A stretch of DNA of 59,261 bases, taken from positions 4,945,001 through 5,004,261 of the forward strand of contig NZ_LT906480.1 of assembly GCF_900186865.1 (NCBI RefSeq). The letters run 5' to 3'. Shown piece by piece: positions 46,989 to 53,814 of this stretch (position 1 is the first letter of the stretch; the number at the start of each line of letters is the position of its first letter). The stretch comes from Stenotrophomonas maltophilia (GTDB lineage Bacteria > Pseudomonadota > Gammaproteobacteria > Xanthomonadales > Xanthomonadaceae). Below the pieces are notes generated by a model. The model worked only from the letters and a program-made list of their open reading frames with translations, was not told where the DNA came from and did not search any database. The position numbers and the translations under genes are program-made.

Positions 46989-47669
46989 TCAGTGCGCGCG
47001 CTGTTCCCAGGCCCGTTGCTGGTGTTGCAGATACGCTTCGAGCGTGACCCAGGCAGGCAACGGCACGTCAACGGCATCGTCCATCGCCTCGATCTGGTCG
47101 AGGCGGAAGTCGCGATAGTCCTGCCGCAGCGCGCACCAGCTGCCCAGCGTCCAGTGCTGCCCCCAGTGGAATAAGCCCAGCGGGAACACGCTACGTTGAC
47201 TGATGTCACCCTGCCGGCTGCGGTAGCGCAGTTGGACGCTGCGGCGGTCGGCGATGGCCGCATGCAGTGGCTGCCAACACCGCAGTGAAACGGGTATGGC
47301 ACGCAGCGCGCGGGCAGTGCGTGGGCTGGCAGCACGCTCGGGCATCGCCGCCTGCAGCTTGTGCAGCAGCGAACGCGCCGCCGGTTGCAGGTGGCCAGCG
47401 CCACTACAGGCCAGCATTTCCACGGCCAGCTGCAGTGCCTCTGCCTCGGCCGCATCCAGGCTCAGCGGGGGCAGTTCGAAACCCGGGTCGAGCCGATAGC
47501 CGATGCCCGCCTCGCCGTAGACCGGAATACCGGCCACGGACAGGTCATCGATGTAGCGATAGATGCTACGTACCGACAGGCCCAGCTCCGCCGCCAGCAC
47601 GGCGGCGGTCACCGGCTGCCGTACACGGATCAGGTTGACCAGCTGGAACAGGCGGTCAGCTTTACGCAT
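46989..47669 (-). CDS. YafY-type HTH/WYL-domain transcriptional regulator
   Basis: A 226-residue regulator with an N-terminal HTH_11 domain (VTAAVLAAELGLSVRSIYRYIDDL, then GIPVYGEAGIGYRL) and a C-terminal WYL domain (VQLRYRSRQGDISQRSVFPLGLFHWGQHWTLGSWCALRQDYRDFRLDQI). WYL domains bind ligands, often nucleic-acid-related. The gene precedes the small ABM-like gene and follows rlmI at a distance of 63 bp. Confidence 0.88.
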   Translation of the reverse strand: MRKADRLFQLVNLIRVRQPVTAAVLAAELGLSVRSIYRYIDDLSVAGIPVYGEAGIGYRLDPGFELPPLSLDAAEAEALQLAVEMLACSGAGHLQPAARSLLHKLQAAMPERAASPRTARALRAIPVSLRCWQPLHAAIADRRSVQLRYRSRQGDISQRSVFPLGLFHWGQHWTLGSWCALRQDYRDFRLDQIEAMDDAVDVPLPAWVTLEAYLQHQQRAWEQRAH

Positions 47670-47732
47670 GGACCTTTCCCCGGCGATGCCGCAGTGGCCG
47701 GCCCACGGCCGGCCGGGCAGGTGTGCCGCGGG

Positions 47733-48902
47733 TCAGTCGACCACGCGGCAGAACACGGCCTTCAGGTAACGCGATTCCTGCACGTGGGCCATGAACGGAT
47801 GGTCCGGACCCGCACCAGCGACCTTCAGGATCTGGATCGTGCGGCCGGAGAAATAGGCCGCGCGGCGCAGCATGTCGAGGAACTGGTCCTCGGCCACCAG
47901 GCCGGTGCAGGAGAACGTGGCGAACAGGCCGCCCGGCTTGACCACGCCCAGCGCCAGCTTGTTCATGTCCAGGTACTTCTTCAGCGCGGTGATGACCTGG
48001 TCGCGGTCGCGGGTCATCTTCGCCGGATCCAGGATCACCACGTCGTACTGCTCGCCGCGGTTGGCGGCGTCGCGCAGCCACGGGAAGATGTCGGACTGGA
48101 TGAACTTCGGGCGCACGTTGTTCAGGCGCGAATTGCCCTTGGCGATCTGGATGACGTCCTCATCGATGTCGATGCCGACCACTTCCGAAGCGCCACGCGC
48201 AGCGGCATACACGGCGAAACCGCCGGTGTTGCAGCACAGGTCCAGCACGCTCTTGCCTTCCACCTGCTGGCTCAGCCACTCGCGGTTCTCGCGCTGGTCG
48301 GCGAAGAAGCCGGTCTTGTGCGCGCCGGCCGGGTCGGCGCGGAACTTGATGCCGTACTCGGTGATCACCGACGCCTCGGTGGTGGTGTTGCCGTGGAAGT
48401 CGAAGCTCTCCTGCTTCTGCACGTGTTCGTCGGCAAAGCTGTGGAAACGGCAGCCCGGGAACTGCTCGCGCAGGGCGTCGTAGATCCATTCGCGGTGGCG
48501 GAACATGCCGGCGGCGAAGAACTCGACCACCACCAGGTCGCCGTAGCGATCCACCACCAGGCCGGACAGGCCGTCGCCTTCGCTGTGCACCACGCGCCAG
48601 GCGTCGGAGACCGCGTCGAGCTTCAGCACCTCACGGCGCAGCGACACCGCCTGGGCGATCTTGCGCGAGAACCAGCCGGCATCGACCGGCACGTTCTGGT
48701 CGGTTTCGAGGATGCGCACGGCGATGCGCGAGTGCCCGTTGTAGAACCCGCGGCCAATGAACTCGCCATCGATGCCGACCACGTCGACGATGGAACCGGG
48801 CTTGGGCCGGACGGTCGGTTTCTCGACCAGTTTCTGGAAGATCCACGGGTGGCTGGAACGCCACGCATTCTTGAGGCGGACAATCGGAAGGGGGGTATTC
48901 AT
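47733..48902 (-). CDS. rlmI: RlmI-type 23S rRNA m5C methyltransferase
   Basis: A 389-residue class I SAM-dependent methyltransferase of the RlmI/YccW family, which in E. coli makes m5C1962 in 23S rRNA. A PUA-like domain covers about residues 1-75 (LKNAWRSSHPWIFQKLVEK), then the substrate region with GLSGLVVDRYGD, the SAM motif VLDLCCNTGGFAVYAA and VILDPAKMTRDRD. The start at 48902 (MNTPLPIVRLKNAW) has GGGGG just upstream. It is divergent from terC, with two hairpins directly upstream. Confidence 0.9.
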   Translation of the reverse strand: MNTPLPIVRLKNAWRSSHPWIFQKLVEKPTVRPKPGSIVDVVGIDGEFIGRGFYNGHSRIAVRILETDQNVPVDAGWFSRKIAQAVSLRREVLKLDAVSDAWRVVHSEGDGLSGLVVDRYGDLVVVEFFAAGMFRHREWIYDALREQFPGCRFHSFADEHVQKQESFDFHGNTTTEASVITEYGIKFRADPAGAHKTGFFADQRENREWLSQQVEGKSVLDLCCNTGGFAVYAAARGASEVVGIDIDEDVIQIAKGNSRLNNVRPKFIQSDIFPWLRDAANRGEQYDVVILDPAKMTRDRDQVITALKKYLDMNKLALGVVKPGGLFATFSCTGLVAEDQFLDMLRRAAYFSGRTIQILKVAGAGPDHPFMAHVQESRYLKAVFCRVVD

Positions 48903-48925
48903 CCACCCATTGTAAACCGGGCGCC

Positions 48926-48956
48926 GGGGTCGGATCCCCGCAGGGGCTCTGACCCC
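48926..48956 (-). repeat. GGGGTC hairpin family copy
   Basis: Arms GGGGTCGGA / TCTGACCCC and CCCC / GGGG around GCA, with the conserved mismatch seen here as T-to-C; this is the minus orientation of the family. It lies 24 bp upstream of the rlmI start. Confidence 0.8.
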
Positions 48957-48970
48957 AGTGTGGCGACGAT

Positions 48971-49001
48971 GGGGTCGGAGCCCCTTTGGGGATCCGACCC
49001 C
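48971..49001 (+). repeat. GGGGTC hairpin family copy
   Basis: Arms GGGGTCGGA / TCCGACCCC and CCCC / GGGG around TTT with a G-to-A mismatch (plus orientation). It faces the copy at 48926-48956, 14 bp away, upstream of the riboswitch. Confidence 0.8.
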
Positions 49002-49049
49002 TGGCCTCCCCATTTGACGGCGGCGGGGCCAGACGGCAGAATCGGCGCC

Positions 49050-49170
49050 AGAAGGGGAGTAGCTCCCAGACGTTGTCGCCGTCATTTCGAGCCCGCAGGC
49101 TCCGGTGCAACGGCAGTTCCAGCCGACTGGAACTGCGAGCGAGACCTTCGCCGTACTGGCGAAGCTCTGT
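49050..49170 (+). ncRNA. yybP-ykoY manganese riboswitch
   Basis: The leader has the aptamer's two conserved blocks: AAGGGGAGTAGC (about 49052-49063) and GCGAGACCTTCGCC (about 49137-49152). Hairpins lie between and around them: 49090-49103, 49113-49136 (10-bp stem) and 49146-49164 (CTTCGCC / GGCGAAG). This family senses Mn2+ (in E. coli also with pH) and switches on manganese exporters such as alx and mntP. It lies directly upstream of a TerC/Alx gene, which supports the call. Confidence 0.85.
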
Positions 49171-49249
49171 CCCTGGATCCCCCTCCCGATCCTCCGTTGC
49201 AGATCCTCGCCGTCCGGCCTGGCATTCATCTTTCCAACGGACATTCCCA

Positions 49250-50212
49250 ATGCAGACGATCGGTAACGTGTGGTTGTGGGGCGGCTTCGCAGCGGTGGTG
49301 GTCATCGCCCTGCTGGTCGACCTCGTGTTGATGCGCCATGGTGGACCGCACAAGGTCACCTTCAAGGAGGCCCTGTGGTGGTCCATCGGCTGGGTCGCGC
49401 TGGCCCTGCTGTTCAATGCGGGCCTCTGGTACTACCTGAATGAGACCGCCGGCCAGGTGGTGGCCAACAAGGTCGGCCTCGAGTTCCTGACCGGCTACCT
49501 GGTCGAGAAGGCGCTGGCGGTCGACAACATCTTTGTGTTCCTGATGATCATGAGCTACTTCGCGGTGCCGGAGGAGCAGCGCCAGAAGGTGCTGATCATC
49601 GGCATCCTGGGCGCGATCGTGCTGCGTACGATCATGATCTTCGCCGGCAGCGTGCTGATCAGCCAGTTCCATTGGCTGCTCTACGTGTTCGGCGCCTTCC
49701 TGCTGTTCACCGGCTGGAAGATGTGGTTCGCCGCCGGCCAGGAGCCGGACCTGGAGACCAATCCCGCCCTGCGCTGGATGCGCAAGCACCTGCGCCTGCT
49801 GCCGGACTATGCCGGCAACGCACTGAGCGTGAAGCGCGACGGCGTGCGCTGGTTCACCCCGCTGTTCGCGGTGCTGATCCTGATCGCGGTCACCGACGTG
49901 ATCTTCGCCGTGGACAGCATCCCGGCGATTTTCGCGATCACCACCGACCCGTTCATCGTGCTCACCTCCAACGTGTTCGCGGTACTGGGCCTGCGCGCGA
50001 TGTTCTTCCTGCTGGCCGGCATGGCCGACCGCTTCCACCTGCTGCCGTATGGCCTGGCGCTGGTGCTGGGCTTCATCGGCATCAAGATGATGATCATCGA
50101 CCTGTTCAAGATCCCGACCCCGGTGTCGCTGGGCGTGGTCGCGGTGATCATCGCCGCCACCGTGGTACTGAGCCTGAAGTACCCGCCGAAGGAAGGCTCC
50201 GGCCACGCCTGA
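49250..50212 (+). CDS. alx: TerC/Alx family membrane protein (likely Mn2+ exporter)
   Basis: A 320-residue polytopic inner-membrane protein of the TerC family, closest in layout to Alx. The two conserved acidic membrane motifs are EKALAVDNIFVFLMI and VTDVIFAVDSIPAIFAI; about nine segments are visible. Family members export Mn2+ and help metallate exoenzymes. The start at 49250 (MQTIGNVW) lies about 80 bp after the riboswitch. Control by manganese through that leader is strongly suggested. Confidence 0.9.
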   Translation: MQTIGNVWLWGGFAAVVVIALLVDLVLMRHGGPHKVTFKEALWWSIGWVALALLFNAGLWYYLNETAGQVVANKVGLEFLTGYLVEKALAVDNIFVFLMIMSYFAVPEEQRQKVLIIGILGAIVLRTIMIFAGSVLISQFHWLLYVFGAFLLFTGWKMWFAAGQEPDLETNPALRWMRKHLRLLPDYAGNALSVKRDGVRWFTPLFAVLILIAVTDVIFAVDSIPAIFAITTDPFIVLTSNVFAVLGLRAMFFLLAGMADRFHLLPYGLALVLGFIGIKMMIIDLFKIPTPVSLGVVAVIIAATVVLSLKYPPKEGSGHA

Positions 50213-50305
50213 TCATGGCCGGCCGGCGGGCTTGTCCCGCCGGCCTCACCCACTCTCCCGTTGCGGTGGCCTTGGTTTCGCGCCAGTCACCGCCATTGCT
50301 GAGGT

Positions 50306-51076
50306 ATGGACAACAACGCGCCCCTGCCCGCTGGCGACCTGCCGGCCCCCCGCAATGACCGCTCGCGCATCCTGCGGGCGTTCAATGTCAGCCTGGCCGC
50401 CGTGCTGGTGCTGGTGGCCGTGTTCGCCCTGCAGGGCACCTTCGACTGGCGGCCCTGGGCGGTCGCGCCGCTGGAAGCCAAGGGCCTGCTTGGCCTGATC
50501 GGCGGCCCGATGCTGCATGCCTCGGTCGAGCACATCGCCGCCAACAGCATCGCGATCCTGATCCTGGGCACGCTGGCCGGCAGCGTCTACCCGAAAGCCA
50601 CCGTGCGCGCCCTGCCCCTGCTGTGGCTGGGCTCGGGCATCGGTGCGTGGATGCTGGGCAATCCGGGCAGCGTGCACCTGGGCGCCAGCGGCGTGACCCA
50701 TGGCCTGATGTTCCTGCTGGCCAGCCTGGGCCTGCTGCGCCGCGACCGTGCAGCGATTGCCACCGGCCTGATCGGCATGCTGTTCTACGGCGGCATGCTG
50801 ATGACCATCCTGCCGCACGCCGACGGCGTGTCCTGGCAGTCGCACATGGGCGGCGCCTTCGCCGGCATCATCGCCGCGCTGCTGTTCCGCAACGCCGACC
50901 CGCTGCCGCCGCGCCAACGCTACAGCTGGGAAGACGAAGAAGACGAGGCCGAACCGCTGGCCGACGACGAGCTGGAACCGCCGTCACCGCAGCGCGTGCC
51001 GGTGCTGTGGCAGCCGCGCGAAGGCCAGGACTACGTGGTGATTCCGTTCCGCCGGCCAGACGAGCCGCGCGGCTGA
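50306..51076 (+). CDS. Rhomboid family intramembrane serine protease
   Basis: A 256-residue rhomboid with six membrane segments. The catalytic Ser is in LGASG (S128), the His in SHMGGAFAGI (H180), and the oxyanion-site His and Asn are in HASVEHIAAN (H76, N80). The C-terminal tail (about 195-256) is cytoplasmic and acidic, then Pro-rich. It follows alx after about 93 bp. Substrates are unknown. Confidence 0.9.
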   Translation: MDNNAPLPAGDLPAPRNDRSRILRAFNVSLAAVLVLVAVFALQGTFDWRPWAVAPLEAKGLLGLIGGPMLHASVEHIAANSIAILILGTLAGSVYPKATVRALPLLWLGSGIGAWMLGNPGSVHLGASGVTHGLMFLLASLGLLRRDRAAIATGLIGMLFYGGMLMTILPHADGVSWQSHMGGAFAGIIAALLFRNADPLPPRQRYSWEDEEDEAEPLADDELEPPSPQRVPVLWQPREGQDYVVIPFRRPDEPRG

Positions 51077-51086
51077 AAATGCCCCG

Positions 51087-51178
51087 GTAGTGCCGGCCGC
51101 TGGCCGGCACCCTCATGAACCGGTAGTGGCCGACCTTGGTCGGCGGTTGTTGTGTGCCAACCAAGGTTGGCATCTACC
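51087..51178. repeat. Three GTAG REPs of two stem types
   Basis: A standard unit (51087-51109) is followed by a variant pair with other stems: GTAGTGGCCGACC-TT-GGTCGG (51123-51144) and a minus-oriented unit TGCCAACC-AA-GGTTGGCA...CTAC (51155-51178). They fill a convergent junction. Confidence 0.85.
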
Positions 51179-51186
51179 AGAGTCCG

Positions 51187-52302
51187 TCAGTTCGCCGCAT
51201 TCCCCGCCGCGCCCATGCCATCCACCGCCTGCCGGCCCAGTGCCGGGTCATCGGTGAAGAAGGCGTCGATGCCGGTGGCCAGATAGGCACGCATCTCGGC
51301 AATCGAACCCTCGGCATTGCGCGCGTTGTCGGCGCCCTTGCGCAGGTTGCTGGCCTGGAAGTGGTTCTCCGGACGGAAGGTGTACGGAATCACCATCAGG
51401 CCCACTGCATGTGCGTCCTGTACCAGCGTGGTCGGAGTGCTCAGCGCGCCCTTGGCGTCCAGCGGAATGATCGAGCGCAGTTCCGGGCCGATGCTGTCGG
51501 CGTAGCTGGCGATGTCCTTCAGTCCTGCCGGCGTCATCATCTGGGCGTAGGTCAGCTTGCCACCGGCCTTGGCGATGTCGGCCGGCTGGGTGTCGCCCTT
51601 CCACAGCAGTTGCAGCAGGCGGATGTTGCTGCCGCGCGGGATCTTGCCGCGCAGGTAGCGCAGGTTGGCGGTCTCGAACGACTGGATGGTGACCGGGCCG
51701 ACGTTGGTATAGGCATTGCCACGCAGCGCGGTCAGGAGCTTGTCTTCCATCGGCAGGCCGATCGACTGGAAGTAGGTCGGGTGCTTGATCTCCGGCACCA
51801 GGCCGATGCCACGGTTGGCACGCCCGGCCTGCTGGACAAGGAATGCGAGGATCTCGTCCAGGCTGGCGATGCGGAACTGGCCGTCATAGGCGGTGCTGCG
51901 CAGTTCCGGCAGGCGCTCGCGCGCGTACAGGGTCTTCAGCTCGGCCAGGGTGAAGTCTTCGGTGAACCAGCCGTCCACCTTCTGCCCGTCGATGACCTTG
52001 CTGGTGCGGCGGCTGGCGAATTCGGGATGCGAGGCCACATCAGTGGTGCCGCTGATCTCGTTCTCGTGGCGGGCGACCATCACTCCGTCCCCGGTCATCA
52101 CCAGGTCCGGCTCGATGTAGTCGGCGCCATCGGCGATCGCCTGCGCATAGGCGGCCAAGGTGTGCTCGGGCAGCAACGCGCTCGCCCCGCGATGGCCATA
52201 GACCGACACCTTGTGCGCGGCCGGGGTGGAGGATTCAGCACTCATGGCCACCGATGGTGCCACGGCCAGCGACAACAGCAACGCACAACCCCACGACTTC
52301 AC
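51187..52302 (-). CDS. glpQ: Glycerophosphodiester phosphodiesterase, periplasmic
   Basis: A 371-residue GDPD-family enzyme that cleaves deacylated phospholipids to glycerol 3-phosphate and alcohol. A signal peptide covers about residues 1-24. The metal and catalytic residues are in YGHRGASALLPEHT and IEPDLVMTGDGVMVARHE. GLVPEIKHPTYFQ also fits GlpQ. The start is the GTG at 52302 with GGGGA upstream on the minus strand; an earlier in-frame ATG would read through the two palindromes upstream. Confidence 0.9.
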   Translation of the reverse strand: MKSWGCALLLSLAVAPSVAMSAESSTPAAHKVSVYGHRGASALLPEHTLAAYAQAIADGADYIEPDLVMTGDGVMVARHENEISGTTDVASHPEFASRRTSKVIDGQKVDGWFTEDFTLAELKTLYARERLPELRSTAYDGQFRIASLDEILAFLVQQAGRANRGIGLVPEIKHPTYFQSIGLPMEDKLLTALRGNAYTNVGPVTIQSFETANLRYLRGKIPRGSNIRLLQLLWKGDTQPADIAKAGGKLTYAQMMTPAGLKDIASYADSIGPELRSIIPLDAKGALSTPTTLVQDAHAVGLMVIPYTFRPENHFQASNLRKGADNARNAEGSIAEMRAYLATGIDAFFTDDPALGRQAVDGMGAAGNAAN

Positions 52303-52369
52303 TGCGACTTCCCCAAGCGGTATGTGATGGGCGTCAGTATGCGGCGGCAATGTGACAGGTGGGGGACCT

Positions 52370-52400
52370 GGGGTCGGATCCCCGCAGGGGCTCCGACCCC
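52370..52400 (-). repeat. GGGGTC hairpin family copy
   Basis: Arms GGGGTCGGA / TCCGACCCC and CCCC / GGGG around GCA, with a T-to-C mismatch (minus orientation). Upstream of the phosphodiesterase gene. Confidence 0.8.
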
Positions 52401-52432
52401 GTAGCGATCCCGGGGAGCTCGTTCGGCTGGGT

Positions 52433-52455
52433 TGCCGGCCAGCGGCCGGCACTAC
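52433..52455 (-). repeat. GTAG REP, minus orientation
   Basis: TGCCGGCC-AGC-GGCCGGCA followed by CTAC, 6 bp beyond the mnmE stop. Confidence 0.88.
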
Positions 52456-52461
52456 CAAGGC

Positions 52462-53811
52462 TTACTTGCCGATGCAGAAACTGGAGAAGATCCTCCCCAG
52501 CAGATCATCGGCACTCATCTGCCCAGTGATCTCACCCAGCGCGTCATGCGCCAGCCGCAGTTCCTCGGCGGCCAGCTCCAGGTGCTCGTGCGCCAGCTCG
52601 CCATCGGCGCGCTGCGCATGTTCCTGCGCACGTTCGATTGCATCCACATGGCGCGTGCGCGCGGAGAACTCGCCATCCACCTGCTCCCCTGCCCCGGCCG
52701 AAGCGATCGAACGCAGACGCGCGTGCAGATCGTCGAGCCCGGCGCCGGTGGCGGCCGAAACGAACACGCGGTCCGGATCGTCCAGCGACGGCAACGCCTC
52801 CAGCAGGTCCGACTTGTTGTGGATGTAGACCTTGTGCGGCACCGCCGCCACGGCCTCGCCCAGCGCCGCTTCGCCAGCCGCCGGATCGCGCGCATCCAGC
52901 ACGATCAGCGCCAGATCGGTGCGCTCGATTTCCACGTGGGCGCGGCGCATGCCTTCGCGTTCGATGGCGTCACCGCCGTCGCGCAGGCCGGCGGTGTCGA
53001 CCAGGGTCAGCTCCAGGCCGTCCAGGCGGATGGTCTCGCGCAGGGTGTCGCGGGTGGTACCGGCGATGTCGGTGACGATGGCGCGTTCGCTGCCGGCCAG
53101 CGCGTTGAGCAGTGAACTCTTGCCGGCGTTCGGCGGACCGATCAGCACCGCGTGCAGGCCATCGCGCAGGCGACGGCCGCGTTCGGCATCGCGGCGCAGC
53201 AGGGCCAGATCGCTGCGCGCCTGTTCCAGCCCACGCCGCACCTGCGCGCCACCGAGCGTATCCAGCGGTTCGTCGGCAAAATCGATGGCCGCTTCCACGT
53301 GGATGCGCAGCAGCACCAGCTGCTCGACCACGGCGTCGATGCGGCGCGAGAACACGCCATCCAGCGAGCGACGTGCCGCGCGCGCGGCGCGGTTGTCGCC
53401 CGCGGCGATCAGGTCGGCGATGGCCTCGGCCTGGGCCAGGTCGAGCTTGCCGTTGAGGAATGCCCGTTCACTGAACTCACCCGGCCGCGCCTGGCGCGCG
53501 CCGAGCGCGATGCAGCGCGCGACCAGCTGCTGCAGCAGCACCGGGCTGCCGTGGCCCTGCAGTTCCACCACTTCCTCGCCGGTAAAGCTGTTCGGTGCCG
53601 GGAACCACAGCACGATGCCATCGTCGATGACCTCGCCGTCGGCATCACGCAGGCGCGCGTAGTGCGCGTGGCGCGGACGCAGTGCAGGTGCGCCCAGTGC
53701 ATTGGCGATGGCCGCAGCACGCGGGCCGGACAGGCGCAGCAGGCCGACACCGCCGGCGCCAGGGGCGCTGGCGATGGCGACGATGGTGTCGGTGCGGATC
53801 GCGTCGTTCAT
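52462..53811 (-). CDS. mnmE: MnmE (TrmE), tRNA modification GTPase
   Basis: MnmE with MnmG adds the carboxymethylaminomethyl group to wobble uridine of several tRNAs. The 449-residue protein has the N-terminal folate-binding domain ([22 protein letters not shown]), helical domain, GTPase G1 [13 protein letters not shown]3 DTAGLRD, G4 NKSD and the C-terminal FCIGK with the catalytic Cys. It starts 4 bp after the large lipoprotein gene ends. Confidence 0.97.
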   Translation of the reverse strand: MNDAIRTDTIVAIASAPGAGGVGLLRLSGPRAAAIANALGAPALRPRHAHYARLRDADGEVIDDGIVLWFPAPNSFTGEEVVELQGHGSPVLLQQLVARCIALGARQARPGEFSERAFLNGKLDLAQAEAIADLIAAGDNRAARAARRSLDGVFSRRIDAVVEQLVLLRIHVEAAIDFADEPLDTLGGAQVRRGLEQARSDLALLRRDAERGRRLRDGLHAVLIGPPNAGKSSLLNALAGSERAIVTDIAGTTRDTLRETIRLDGLELTLVDTAGLRDGGDAIEREGMRRAHVEIERTDLALIVLDARDPAAGEAALGEAVAAVPHKVYIHNKSDLLEALPSLDDPDRVFVSAATGAGLDDLHARLRSIASAGAGEQVDGEFSARTRHVDAIERAQEHAQRADGELAHEHLELAAEELRLAHDALGEITGQMSADDLLGRIFSSFCIGK

Positions 53812-53814
53812 GGC

